This document shows, piece by piece, positions 51,850 through 60,719 of a stretch of 64,000 bases of DNA; the stretch's first letter is position 1; the number at the start of each line of letters is the position of its first letter. Origin of the DNA: Motiliproteus sp036960175 (lineage in GTDB: Bacteria > Pseudomonadota > Gammaproteobacteria > Pseudomonadales > Balneatricaceae); NCBI GenBank assembly GCA_036960175.1, contig JBALWH010000012.1:1-64000 (forward strand), in the 5' to 3' direction. The notes under the pieces are model-generated. The model was not told the DNA's origin. It searched no databases and saw nothing but the letters and a program-made list of their open reading frames with translations. The position numbers and the translations under genes are program-made.

Positions 51850-53661
51850 ATGCTTCGCTCTCAGTTTTTCTGGCGGCTCTTTGCAGGCTATGCCGCAATT
51901 ATTCTTATCTCCATGCTTATCGTGGGCGTCTTGGTAAGCCGCCAAGTCACTGAGAATGGTATGAAGGAAATCCATCATTTTCTGGCAGTACGCTCAGAGC
52001 TTTTGGCAGAAATCGCTAAACATTCACTACGGGAGCCTTCAGCCCAACCAGGTAAAGAATCACTGCAAGACCCACGCAGTAGTTCGCTGCAACAAACGAT
52101 AGTCCAGCTTGGTAAAAATACTCAAAGCCGCCTAACCGTAATCGCTAGCGATGGTACTGTGGTTGCCGACTCGCGGGAGTTGCCACAGAACATGGATAAT
52201 CATGGCCAGCGACCAGAGATCATTGATGCGAGAGTGAATGATTCCGCCACCACTTCACGTTTTAGCCAGACCTTAAAGCAGCAGATGATTTATCGGGCAT
52301 TGAAAGTCACCGAGAACCAGCAAGCCATTGGTTTTGTTCGTGTTTCACTGCCTATGAGTATCATCGATAACCAATTGACGCAACTGCACCTGATTGTTTT
52401 GTTTGGTGCCGGTGTTGCCGCTGTCGCAGCACTGATGCTGGGGTTCTACTTTGCCAAACGATTTTCCGATCCGCTCACTAAGATGACAGAGATCGCGGAG
52501 GCGATCTCTCAGGGCGATTACAATCGACGTATCACTGTTCAGCAGCGCGATGAGATAGGCAAGTTGGCCGAAGCGTTTAACCGCATGGCCAGGAGTTCTG
52601 CACAACGAATGGCCGAGATTACTACCGACCGCAACCGATTGGCCAAGATATTCGCCGGTATGGTAGAAGGCGTGATTGGTGTCGATCCGCAACAGAAGAT
52701 CATCCATATAAACCAGGCCGCAGCCAATCTGCTCAAACTATCGATGACAACCTGTATCAATAAGCCGATTTGGGAAGAGGTGCGAGTTCCAGAAATAAAC
52801 AATGCGTTGGAACAAGTCATCGAAAGTCGAGATTTCGTTAAAACACAAATGCGACACTCATCTGAAGCGGATGACTTGGTTGTTGATATTTATGCTGCAG
52901 TACTTTTAGATGACGATAGTGAGTCAATAGGTGCGGTGATTGTACTGCATGATATCTCTGAGCTGGATCATCTGGCGCGTATAAGGCGCGATTTTGTTGC
53001 CAATGCGTCTCATGAATTAAAGACACCGATCACGGCAATTCGAGGCCTGACAGAAACCATACTTGACGATGCAGGCATGGAGTTGGAGACTCGGCACCGA
53101 TTTACCGAAAAGATTCACGCCCAAAGCCTTCGTCTGTCCTCGCTTGTTACTGACCTGATGACCATTTCTAGACTGGAATCTGATCAGAATGAACCGCATT
53201 TTCAGTCCGTTGATCTTTCGGCCGTCGCCAGGCGGTCAGTCTCTGCCACCAAGGCTGTTTGCCAGGAAAAGCAACTGACGCTAAAGCTGGAGTTACCCAA
53301 CGGTAAAATTATGATTGATGGTGACATGCAAGCAATTAGTCAGCTGATCGACAATCTGGTGGATAACGCCATTAAATACACGCCCTGCGGTGGTGTTATT
53401 TGTGTATGTCTATCGAAAGATCAAGGGAACGCCCAGCTAACGGTTAAAGATACCGGTGTCGGTATCAGCCCCCAATATCAACAGCGAATTTTTGAGCGCT
53501 TCTATCGTGTAGATAAAGCGCGTTCACGAGAACTGGGCGGCACCGGCCTGGGGTTATCGATCGTCAAAAATATTGCAGAACAACATGGAGGCTCTGTTTC
53601 TCTCGATAGCCAACCGGGCAGAGGCTCAACCTTTAGGGTCCTGTTCCCTCTTTCTGGCTAA
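51850..53661 (+). CDS. phoR: PhoR sensor histidine kinase, large HAMP-PAS type
   Basis: 603 residues. Two membrane helices (about 10-32 and 176-198) enclose a periplasmic domain of about 140 residues. HAMP follows (about 200-250, DPLTKMTEIAEAISQGDY), then PAS (about 265-375, GVDPQQKIIHINQAAANLL), HisKA with the phospho-His in NASHELKTPITAIRG (near 389) and HATPase_c with DNLVDNAIKYT, DTGVGI and GTGLGLSIVK. E. coli PhoR is about 430 residues and lacks the large periplasmic domain and HAMP; this form matches PhoR of Bacillus and many deltaproteobacteria. It should phosphorylate the PhoB encoded 70 bp upstream. Confidence 0.9.
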   Translation: MLRSQFFWRLFAGYAAIILISMLIVGVLVSRQVTENGMKEIHHFLAVRSELLAEIAKHSLREPSAQPGKESLQDPRSSSLQQTIVQLGKNTQSRLTVIASDGTVVADSRELPQNMDNHGQRPEIIDARVNDSATTSRFSQTLKQQMIYRALKVTENQQAIGFVRVSLPMSIIDNQLTQLHLIVLFGAGVAAVAALMLGFYFAKRFSDPLTKMTEIAEAISQGDYNRRITVQQRDEIGKLAEAFNRMARSSAQRMAEITTDRNRLAKIFAGMVEGVIGVDPQQKIIHINQAAANLLKLSMTTCINKPIWEEVRVPEINNALEQVIESRDFVKTQMRHSSEADDLVVDIYAAVLLDDDSESIGAVIVLHDISELDHLARIRRDFVANASHELKTPITAIRGLTETILDDAGMELETRHRFTEKIHAQSLRLSSLVTDLMTISRLESDQNEPHFQSVDLSAVARRSVSATKAVCQEKQLTLKLELPNGKIMIDGDMQAISQLIDNLVDNAIKYTPCGGVICVCLSKDQGNAQLTVKDTGVGISPQYQQRIFERFYRVDKARSRELGGTGLGLSIVKNIAEQHGGSVSLDSQPGRGSTFRVLFPLSG

Positions 53662-54097
53662 AACAGCTACCCCGCTTTGTCATTTCTGAATTTTTACCGT
53701 CTCTTCTCTTTTTCTTAATCCTCTCTTTACAACAGCAGAGGACAATCCCTCACGCCTAAAGCTCATCTGAGCTGTAGTGATCAGCTGGCCGCAGACAATA
53801 CACAGGGGCTACTCAGAGGCTCTCTATCGGCAAACGCCATTACCGGCGATCTGTAGTCAACTAATCCAGGCACCGAATGGTCTTGCTGGGGACATCTTAA
53901 AAAACTGCCCTTTATCCAATCTTTATTTTTTCTTAACAATCAGGAAGGACAATAGACGTATGAATAGATTTCAAACAGTGAGGCCAACACCGAACAATTT
54001 CTGACGGCACAACCCCGCATTCTCGTCACCGTAGGCGTATCGGGCACCGCGGCAATTCAGTGCGCGGTATGGCTCCATCAACAAGAGATGACAGATC
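53662..54097. other. Intergenic region, 436 bp, upstream of pstS
   Basis: Promoter region of the pst operon. Holds a candidate Pho box (53709-53736) and a second TTCTTAACAA motif near 53930-53939. A 75-codon frame at 53777-54004 has no recognisable content. No structured RNA recognised. Confidence 0.5.
53709..53736 (+). promoter_or_regulatory. Possible Pho box upstream of pstS
   Basis: CTTTTTCTTAATC followed by CTCTCTTTACAACA aligns without gaps to the candidate box before phoB (shared CTTAATC-N-TCTT-N-ACAA). Shared occurrence before both phosphate-regulated units is the main support. Confidence 0.35.
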
Positions 54098-54913
54098 ATG
54101 AAAAAACTATTTGCAGGCGCAGTGGCGCTAGTATCCCTGACTGTAACCAGTACCGTGATGGCGAATGAAACCATTACAGTGACTGGCTCCAACTCAATGT
54201 CCAGCCTGATGGAAGTACTGGCTGAAACCTACACCGTCAAGACGGGTAACTTTGTTGAAGTGCAGGGCCCAGGCTCCTCAGCCGGTATTCGTGCGGCAAA
54301 TGAGGGCGTGTCCATGCTCGGTATGGCCTCTCGCATCGTGCAAGACGATGAGATTAAAGAGAACGTCCACACCGTAGCGATGGCACGAGATGCCATCGCA
54401 GTGGCCGTAAACCCCGCTAATGGCGTCAGCAACCTCTCTGTAGAGCAGGTTGCTGACATCTATCGCGGTGAGATCACTAACTGGGCTGACGTAGGGGGTG
54501 CCAAGTCGCCCATAGTCGTGATTACTCGTGATTCAGCCTCCGGTACCCGTGCCGGCTTTGAGAGTACCTTGGGCCTAACCCGCAAGATTAACGGCATCAA
54601 GGTGTCTGCTATCTATCCTCGGGCGCAGGTAGCCAACGGTAATGGCATGGTAAAAACCACCGTTGCCCACAATGTGTATGCCATTGGTTATATCTCACTG
54701 GGCACCGTAGATGAGTCGGTACAGGCCCTGTCCATCAATGATGTTGCTCCCAGTGTGGCAACCATTCAGACTGGTGAATACCCCATTGCTCGTCCCTTTA
54801 CCCTGCTGTATCGCGATGATGCCCCGGCGGCCGCAATGGCATACATGAACTGGATCCTCTCAGATGAAGGTCAGGCCATTGTGGCGCGCAAAGGCTATGT
54901 TCCGGTTAAGTAA
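54098..54913 (+). CDS. pstS: Phosphate ABC transporter periplasmic binding protein
   Basis: 271 residues. Signal peptide MKKLFAGAVALVSLTVTSTV cleaved near VMA. Short PstS type: TVTGSNSMSSLMEVLAETY, GPGSSAGIRAANEGVSMLGM, the phosphate-contact loop TRDSASGTRAGFE and the C-terminal MAYMNWILSDEGQAIVA. About 70-80 residues shorter than E. coli PstS and closer to the short PstS group of firmicutes, deltaproteobacteria and some gammaproteobacteria. First gene of pstSCAB; a hairpin separates it from pstC, which can raise pstS mRNA over the membrane genes. Confidence 0.92.
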   Translation: MKKLFAGAVALVSLTVTSTVMANETITVTGSNSMSSLMEVLAETYTVKTGNFVEVQGPGSSAGIRAANEGVSMLGMASRIVQDDEIKENVHTVAMARDAIAVAVNPANGVSNLSVEQVADIYRGEITNWADVGGAKSPIVVITRDSASGTRAGFESTLGLTRKINGIKVSAIYPRAQVANGNGMVKTTVAHNVYAIGYISLGTVDESVQALSINDVAPSVATIQTGEYPIARPFTLLYRDDAPAAAMAYMNWILSDEGQAIVARKGYVPVK

Positions 54914-54956
54914 CACCTGCATAATTAACATTAAATAAGATCCCTCAATGGAATTA

Positions 54957-54984
54957 ACCACCGCACTCCGATAGGGTGCGGTTT
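54957..54984 (+). terminator. Intercistronic hairpin between pstS and pstC
   Basis: ACCGCACTCC and GGGTGCGGT pair around a short loop in the 76-bp gap, without a T-run. More likely an mRNA-stability or attenuation element than a full terminator. Confidence 0.5.
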
Positions 54985-54989
54985 GGTGT

Positions 54990-55922
54990 ATGTTTATGAC
55001 AAATGTTCCGCAAGCTTTTAAGCGTACTTCTGGCAGCAGCTTATCCCGCCAAGGGGGTATTGTTTCCCGCCGCCGTGAGCTAACCGAGATCCTGTTCCAG
55101 GGTCTGTTCATGTTAAGTGCGTTTATTGGCGTCTTGTCTCTGGGCTTGATTGGCTTCTTTGTGTTTAAAGAAGCGGCCCCCGCGATAGAGTTTTCTGGTA
55201 TTGGTGGTTTGGTTGCCGGTACTGATTGGTTGCCTCCGGCGCTCTACGGCATTCTGCCTATGATCGTAGCGTCCCTCTTGTCCACATCCCTTGCCGTGAT
55301 TACCGGTGTGCCGGTGGGCATTATGGCGGCGATTTTTCTGGCCGAAGTTGCCCCGCCTCTGGTGGTAAAGATTATGCGTCCCGCCGTGGAGCTACTGGCG
55401 GGCATCCCTTCGGTGGTGTACGGCTTCTTTGGCTTGGTGGTGATTGTGCCGCTCATCGAGCAGGTGTTCGGTGTGCCTTCCGGCTCCACCATTTTGGCTG
55501 CCAGTATTGTGCTGGCCATCATGATTTTACCGACCGTGATTACGGTGTCTGAAACCTCTTTGCGCGCTGTGCCTAACCAGTATAAAGAAGGCTCGCTGGC
55601 ACTGGGGGCATCTAAGGTATACACCACTTTCTTTGTACAGTTGCCTGCGGCTCGCTCGGGTATTTTAACCGGCGTGATCCTCGGCATCGCGCGCGCCGTG
55701 GGCGAAACAATGGCCATTATTATGGTGATGGGTAACGCCCCCGCCATGCCTGAAGGGGTGCTGGATTCGGCTCGCTCCATGACCGCCAATATTGCTCTGG
55801 AAATGTCATACGCCACCGGCATTCACTCCAGCGCACTCTATGCCACCGGCGTGGTGCTGTTGGTGTTTATCATGCTGCTTAACGCAACGCTTATGTACCT
55901 TAATCGCCAGACAAGTAAGTAA
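54990..55922 (+). CDS. pstC: Phosphate ABC transporter permease PstC
   Basis: 310 residues, six membrane helices after a charged N-terminal segment (about 30 residues). The permease coupling motif is ETSLRAVPNQYKEGSLALGA followed by LPAARSGILTGVILGIARAVGET, the binding-protein-dependent EAA loop. GIPSVVYGFFGLVVI is typical of PstC/PstA. Forms the channel with PstA. ATG at 54990 or 54996; neither has a strong ribosome-binding site, suggesting coupling or low translation relative to pstS. Confidence 0.92.
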   Translation: MFMTNVPQAFKRTSGSSLSRQGGIVSRRRELTEILFQGLFMLSAFIGVLSLGLIGFFVFKEAAPAIEFSGIGGLVAGTDWLPPALYGILPMIVASLLSTSLAVITGVPVGIMAAIFLAEVAPPLVVKIMRPAVELLAGIPSVVYGFFGLVVIVPLIEQVFGVPSGSTILAASIVLAIMILPTVITVSETSLRAVPNQYKEGSLALGASKVYTTFFVQLPAARSGILTGVILGIARAVGETMAIIMVMGNAPAMPEGVLDSARSMTANIALEMSYATGIHSSALYATGVVLLVFIMLLNATLMYLNRQTSK

Positions 55923-55931
55923 GGGGGCAAT

Positions 55932-56786
55932 ATGTCTCGTAACCTTCGTAATTCGCGCAACCTAAAAGATAACGTTTTACAGGGGCTGATTTGGGCCTCC
56001 GCAGTGTTCACCATGGGCTTTCTGGTGTGGATTCTGTTTTATATTATAAGTAACGGTATTAACCACGTGAGTTGGTCATTTATTACCGATAACTACAGCC
56101 GTATTGACGACAGCTCCGGCATCTGGTCAATGATAGTGGCTACCGTTTATATGGTCTTGTTATCACTGGCCATTGCTGCACCCATCGCTATTATGACCGC
56201 AATTTATTTAACCGAATATGCGAAACCTGGCAGCAAGCTTGTACAGCTGGTACGTTTTTGTACCGCGTCGCTGGCGGGTATCCCGTCGATTATTTACGGC
56301 CTGTTCGGCATGACTTTTTTCGTGACGGTTATGGGGATGGGTTTCTCGCTCTTGTCCGGTGCCTTAACCCTGGCCATTTTGATCTTGCCGGTGATTATTC
56401 GTACCACCGAAGAGGCCATCATGGCAGTGCCACTGGCGTATCGTGAAGCCTCCTACGGTTTGGGTGCCTCGCGTTTGTACACGATCACTAAAGTGATTTT
56501 ACCCAGTGCCATGCCCGGTATCGTGGCCTCAATCATTCTGTCTACCGGTCGTATTATTGGTGAGTCAGCACCGGTGTTTTTGACCGCCGGCATGGTCGCC
56601 CGCATTCCCGAGTCGGTATTTGACTCGGCCCGTACCCTCACAGTGCACCTGTATATGCTCACCACCGAACTCTATACCCAGCGTGATTGGGATATGGCTT
56701 TTGCCTCTGCCACCGTACTAATTGTACTGGTGCTGTCCATCAACCTGCTGACGCGTTTAATTACGGCGCGCTTTAATAAGCGCTAA
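55932..56786 (+). CDS. pstA: Phosphate ABC transporter permease PstA
   Basis: 284 residues, six membrane helices. Motifs: AGIPSIIYGLFGMTFFV, the EAA loop AYREASYGLGASRLYTITKV and LPSAMPGIVASIILSTGRIIGES. Partner of PstC in the inner membrane. GGGGG before the ATG, 9 bp after the pstC stop. Confidence 0.93.
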   Translation: MSRNLRNSRNLKDNVLQGLIWASAVFTMGFLVWILFYIISNGINHVSWSFITDNYSRIDDSSGIWSMIVATVYMVLLSLAIAAPIAIMTAIYLTEYAKPGSKLVQLVRFCTASLAGIPSIIYGLFGMTFFVTVMGMGFSLLSGALTLAILILPVIIRTTEEAIMAVPLAYREASYGLGASRLYTITKVILPSAMPGIVASIILSTGRIIGESAPVFLTAGMVARIPESVFDSARTLTVHLYMLTTELYTQRDWDMAFASATVLIVLVLSINLLTRLITARFNKR

Positions 56787-56824
56787 CTATTGAGCCTTGC
56801 GCCATAGAATTTCTGGTAAATATT

Positions 56825-57574
56825 ATGAATACATTTGAAGTTGAAAGCCTGAATCTTTACTACGGTGATAATCACGCACTAAAAGACGTCTCGCTTACAG
56901 TGCCGCACAAGCAAGTCACCGCATTCATCGGCCCCTCAGGTTGCGGTAAATCCACCCTGCTGCGTACGCTTAACCGCATGAACGATCTCATTGCCGGCGT
57001 TAAAATTTATGGCAAGGTAGAGCTGGAAGGGGAAGATATTTACGAAAATATAGATGTGCGTAAATTACGCATGAAAGTGGGCATGGTATTTCAGAAAGCC
57101 AACCCTTTCCCTATGAGCATTTACGATAATGTCGCATATGGTCAGCGCGCTCAAGGCATCACGGACAAGAAAGTGCTCAATGACATTGTTGAAGAAGCCC
57201 TGCGTAGTGCCGCACTTTGGGATGAAGTAAAGGATCGCTTAAATACCAGCGCCCTAGGGCTGTCCGGTGGTCAGCAACAGCGATTGTGCATTGCTCGCAC
57301 CATTGCTATGAAACCGGATATTATTTTGATGGACGAGCCTACTTCGGCCCTTGACCCCATTGCCACTGCACGCATCGAAGAGTTGATGGATGACCTGCGT
57401 CAGAAGTTCACCGTAGTTATTGTGACCCACTCCATGGCACAAGCACGACGCATTGCCGACAAGACCGCCTTCTTTTTGATGGGTGAGTTGGTAGAGCACG
57501 GTAATACCGAGCAGATTTTTACCGAGCCTAAGGATGACCGTACACGCGGTTATATTACCGGTGATTTTGGTTAA
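56825..57574 (+). CDS. pstB: Phosphate ABC transporter ATPase PstB
   Basis: 249 residues. Walker A GPSGCGKST (about 36-44), PstB-specific NRMNDLIAGVKIYG, Q-loop VFQKANPFPMSIYDN, signature LSGGQQQRLCIAR and Walker B IILMDEPTSALDPIAT. Powers phosphate import and helps signal phosphate status to PhoR. In most operons phoU follows; here the next 560 bp contain only relic sequence. Confidence 0.95.
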   Translation: MNTFEVESLNLYYGDNHALKDVSLTVPHKQVTAFIGPSGCGKSTLLRTLNRMNDLIAGVKIYGKVELEGEDIYENIDVRKLRMKVGMVFQKANPFPMSIYDNVAYGQRAQGITDKKVLNDIVEEALRSAALWDEVKDRLNTSALGLSGGQQQRLCIARTIAMKPDIILMDEPTSALDPIATARIEELMDDLRQKFTVVIVTHSMAQARRIADKTAFFLMGELVEHGNTEQIFTEPKDDRTRGYITGDFG

Positions 57575-58136
57575 TAGATGTTCAGGCGGCATGGTCGGCT
57601 TTGGGTCAAATAGAGTAGGTTGGGGTTAATAGTTGATCATGACTCTTTTAGCCCCCAATGTATGGCCTCCTCCCTTCGAGGTTAAACGCTAGCCTTGAAG
57701 TAAAACCAAGAGGGTTCAGGCAATGGGGCCAGTAGCTGAAGTTTTTGAGACCGTAGGCTGACGTCTGCTCTGTCGATATAGCCGAAATACCTACCTTCTG
57801 AATAGGATCTGCAGTGGCCCCTGCTAGAAATAGTGAATGACATTGAGGCTGCCAATAATTCCATGAAAATGTTTCATAATGTGGCGCAGTGATAGTTTTG
57901 GTATCAATGACCGGAATGTCGCAACAAGCGACCACAGAAATGCAGAAACGCTCAGCTGTAGCCACTAGGGCTTCACTCGGGCGCTTTCATCTACAATACA
58001 GACGAACAGTGCCCCGACTTTTGATGGCACAGAAAATCAGGTGCCGTGTCAGAGAAAGCAGCCTGTTCGTGAATATCTCAGCTAGTACACGCCCGTTCTC
58101 GGACCAGGATACGCGAGGCAACCTCTCCTCCGAAGA
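57575..58136. other. Gene-poor region after pstB, 562 bp
   Basis: No intact gene recognised. It carries the left inverted relic (57771-57896). A frame on the minus strand (57648-57965) covers the repeat and contains TITAPHYETFSWN and WQPQCH, but has no credible start or family. No phoU homology seen. Confidence 0.6.
57771..57896 (-). repeat. Left member of an inverted relic repeat pair
   Basis: On the minus strand this copy matches 61132-61258 in plus orientation: an identical 39-bp block (57858-57896) and an identical 48-bp block (57771-57818), separated by about 39 bp of lower identity. Read in the frame TITAPHYETFSWN-Y-WQPQCH, several differences between the copies are synonymous, so it may descend from a coding sequence I do not recognise. 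Confidence 0.85.
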
Positions 58137-58847
58137 TCACCCTATCGGCGACAGCAACCCGCTGTGTAAACCCTTCGTGATGAGCACCGTCAATATCCAG
58201 TAGATATACCACAACGCGGTTGTAAGCACGTAGGCGACGGATGAGCGAATCCAAGATACGTTGTGAATCGTCCGATAGGTGCCCCAGCAAATCAAAAACC
58301 ACACAGTACTAATCAGCACTTGTGATAACCACACCAATAGAAATCCCAAAAATAGCCCAGGGGAGGTATCGATAAAATGTTGAAACAGTTCGTCATCAAA
58401 CCCTTGGCCTGTGCGCCACTTCAAAGCTAATACGGGGTCGTGGGTCGCCAGGATACCTATGTTGACTACCTGTGTTACCAGGAGGAATAAATAAACTGGG
58501 CTAACGATATACAGACAGGCACAGAGTGTTGTTTGGTAATTTCCCGTCCCACCCAGCAGCCTGAATATCCCCACAACCAATCCCGAAAAGGAGATTAACG
58601 CAACGATTTTTAAGGCCAACAAAGAACCTGCAACGGTCAGAAAATTCTGGTCAGGTGACACCAGAGGTGCCTGAAGCGCCAAGCCAATAGCGATTGTAAA
58701 ACCACAAAAGATTAAGGCCTTGTTGAGAGCCTCCGTGTCGTCGTTAATCAGGGTGAGAATGGTTTGTTTCGGCGCACTGACAATCGATATGAAGACAGGC
58801 ACATAAGCGGCCAAGCCTTTAATGATGATATTGATCAGATCCTTCAT
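58137..58847 (-). CDS. Yip1-like polytopic membrane protein
   Basis: 236 residues with about five hydrophobic helices: ALIFCGFTIAIGLALQAPL, VAGSLLALKIVALISFSGLVV, LCACLYIVSPVYLFLLVTQV, LFLGFLLVWLSQVLISTVWF and SVAYVLTTALWYIYWI. The arrangement with a central G.GNYQTTLCACLY loop resembles the Yip1/YIF1 domain of bacteria, function unknown. ATG at 58847 is preferred to a GTG three codons upstream. Enclosed by the inverted relic repeats together with the M12 protease gene. Confidence 0.65.
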   Translation of the reverse strand: MKDLINIIIKGLAAYVPVFISIVSAPKQTILTLINDDTEALNKALIFCGFTIAIGLALQAPLVSPDQNFLTVAGSLLALKIVALISFSGLVVGIFRLLGGTGNYQTTLCACLYIVSPVYLFLLVTQVVNIGILATHDPVLALKWRTGQGFDDELFQHFIDTSPGLFLGFLLVWLSQVLISTVWFLICWGTYRTIHNVSWIRSSVAYVLTTALWYIYWILTVLITKGLHSGLLSPIG

Positions 58848-59564
58848 AGTGTACACGCTGCCCCGCTAGAGCCGAGCCAACAATTCCCAGAACGCGTCTC
58901 TAGTCCACAACTCCCTGTACGGAGTGTATGTACCTAAGGGTAGCTTAATTGAAGGGTGGCAACCTAGTGCTGGCTGCGGGCGAGCACATATCTAGTTACG
59001 AAGAGTGAGAGCCACGACCCCCTCGAAGCTGCGAGTAACGATCGTTATGGTCACCCCCCCCCACCATGGCTGTCATCCGAAACGGTGCAGTTACCAGAGG
59101 CATCTCACTGCTTGCCTATACTGGGGGAGAGGAGTTACAGCCAGATTAGGCCGAATCGCAATAACGGTAGAGTGGCCCCAAATGTTGCAGAAAAGTAGTG
59201 TTGGAATGAGTACAAAACCGTGGCCAGATTACTTGACCTACACAACAACCTTTCCAACAGTACGTACCCAAACCCAGTAGCCACTGTTATGGCGCATACG
59301 GTTTTCATGTTCATAATCATCTAGTTCTCGGGAAAAGACTTTCTCCAGTATATCTTTGAAACAGGGTGGTGTGGTGGAGAAGGTTTTGCGCGAAGCGGGT
59401 GTTGAATTGGCGGAAACAACAGACCAATATCCATGATGCTGGATCGGCGGGGACCTAGTCGATCCAGCAATTGAAACTGAGGGCGCTCAATCTTGAAGAA
59501 CCAGATCAGATTGTTACCACAATTGTAGGTTGCTAACGGCTGCAGAGGGAAGTTTTATCCCGGC
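58848..59564. other. Gene-poor region, about 717 bp
   Basis: Between the Yip1-like gene and the convergent-side end of the protease gene. Contains a run of nine C at 59054-59062 and several short frames without recognisable content, including a hydrophobic minus-strand frame at 59135-59320. Looks like degraded accessory sequence. No RNA gene recognised. Confidence 0.5.
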
Positions 59565-60719
59565 TTACCACATCATCACGGCAAACTCGCCACTCTCTTC
59601 GCTGAAGTAGAGACGAATCCGCAACACATATTGCCGATCTTTAACCAGCCGTACCTCCAGTCTGGCGTTATGTCCCCAGCCACTGTCATCATCAGCAGCC
59701 ATATGCTCCAAGGTCCCTTGATTGTCTTCAAACAAAACCATGAGCGTGTCTGAAGATCCGAAAGTCTGAATCTGGTAGCGTTTGGTGGCAGTTGGTTTTA
59801 TTACGAAATTAGATTGTTGAGCAGGTGCCAGGTTGAGTCGTTCGGCTACAAACCGTTTAAGTTTTTTGTGGCGAGACTCCATCTCTGGGTAGAACAAACG
59901 TACTCTAGCCATATCTGTTTCGGACAGGCCGGACTCTGGATTGAGGCCGCTTCTGAATTCTGCGGGGCTTAGAATCAGTCCCGGACGGATTCCGTATTGC
60001 ATAATTGAGTTAGGATCCCATTCGGAACCCTCTACCGAATTTGGGTCAAGGGTGCGAAGCACGTTGTGATGGGTTTTCTGCCGTGACCAGTTGTTGGGCG
60101 GCCCCATAAAGTAGCGATAGACTGCATCCTCGTCCCATTCGATACCGGCGAAAGGGTTCTGCTGTTCGTGCTGGAAACCCAAAGTGTGACCGATCTCGTG
60201 AAGGGCGGTATCTCGCCCGTTCTGGCCCCGTAATAGCCAGCCAAAATTCATGGTGCGCTCGTTTGCGGGGCGGGTCCAGATATCTCGGCCAACGTAAGAC
60301 CAGGAACCGTCCCCGCGTTTAAATCCGATTCGAATATCGGCATCATCGGGGCTATCAACCTCTTTAAAGTTGAGACCTAACCCAACTTCTTTCCATTCAT
60401 CAAAGGCATCGGAAACGACTTTTTGCTGGCTGTTGCTGCCACCCCAAGCACCGCTTTCGAAGAAAAAATATTTAAGCTCAGAGCCGTTTACCCACTTTTT
60501 TTCGATCGCCCGGATCAGGCTCTCGCGGCCCGGATCGATGCCTGCTTCAAGCTCTCTTAAGGGGACATCGGGAAGGCCGCAGGCTTCCGGTGAGGAGGAA
60601 TCATCTTCTTCTTCATTAAAGGTAGGGGTGTGGACGACATTTTCAATGGCGTCGAGGCGTTTGCTGATACTTCGAAGTTGGTCCTCAAGATTCTCTGTGT
60701 TGGATTTACTGTTGGCCAT
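59565..60719 (-). CDS. Astacin-like M12-family zinc metalloprotease with C-terminal PPC-like domain
   Basis: 384 residues. Catalytic zinc site ALHEIGHTLGFQHEQQNP at about 182-199 (HExxHxxGxxHE) and Met-turn DPNSIMQYG at about 242-250. The preceding SGAWGGSNSQQKVVSDAFDEW and ADIRIGFKRGDGSWSYVG fit the M12/matrixin-like N-lobe. The N-terminus is a 25-residue coiled coil (NTENLEDQLRSISKRLDAIE) and there is no signal peptide. The C-terminal 90 residues (YQIQTFGSSDTLMVLFEDN, DDDSGWGHNARLEVRL) look like a pre-peptidase C-terminal domain. GAGGAGG five bases before the ATG at 60719 fixes the start. How it is exported is unclear. Confidence 0.88.
   Translation of the reverse strand: MANSKSNTENLEDQLRSISKRLDAIENVVHTPTFNEEEDDSSSPEACGLPDVPLRELEAGIDPGRESLIRAIEKKWVNGSELKYFFFESGAWGGSNSQQKVVSDAFDEWKEVGLGLNFKEVDSPDDADIRIGFKRGDGSWSYVGRDIWTRPANERTMNFGWLLRGQNGRDTALHEIGHTLGFQHEQQNPFAGIEWDEDAVYRYFMGPPNNWSRQKTHHNVLRTLDPNSVEGSEWDPNSIMQYGIRPGLILSPAEFRSGLNPESGLSETDMARVRLFYPEMESRHKKLKRFVAERLNLAPAQQSNFVIKPTATKRYQIQTFGSSDTLMVLFEDNQGTLEHMAADDDSGWGHNARLEVRLVKDRQYVLRIRLYFSEESGEFAVMMW

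Noticed and set aside
53777..54004. 75-codon frame before pstS
   Set aside because: No recognisable content or start signal; overlaps the presumed pst promoter.
59054..59062. Run of nine C as a phase-variation tract
   Set aside because: It is not inside or just before any credible gene.
59005..59320. Small frames on both strands, including a hydrophobic 60-codon minus-strand frame
   Set aside because: No ribosome-binding site, no family, located in gene-poor degraded DNA.
59340..59540. Possible transposase fragment (VVEKVLREAGVELAETTDQ)
   Set aside because: Short, stops soon after and resembles no transposase family clearly enough to name.
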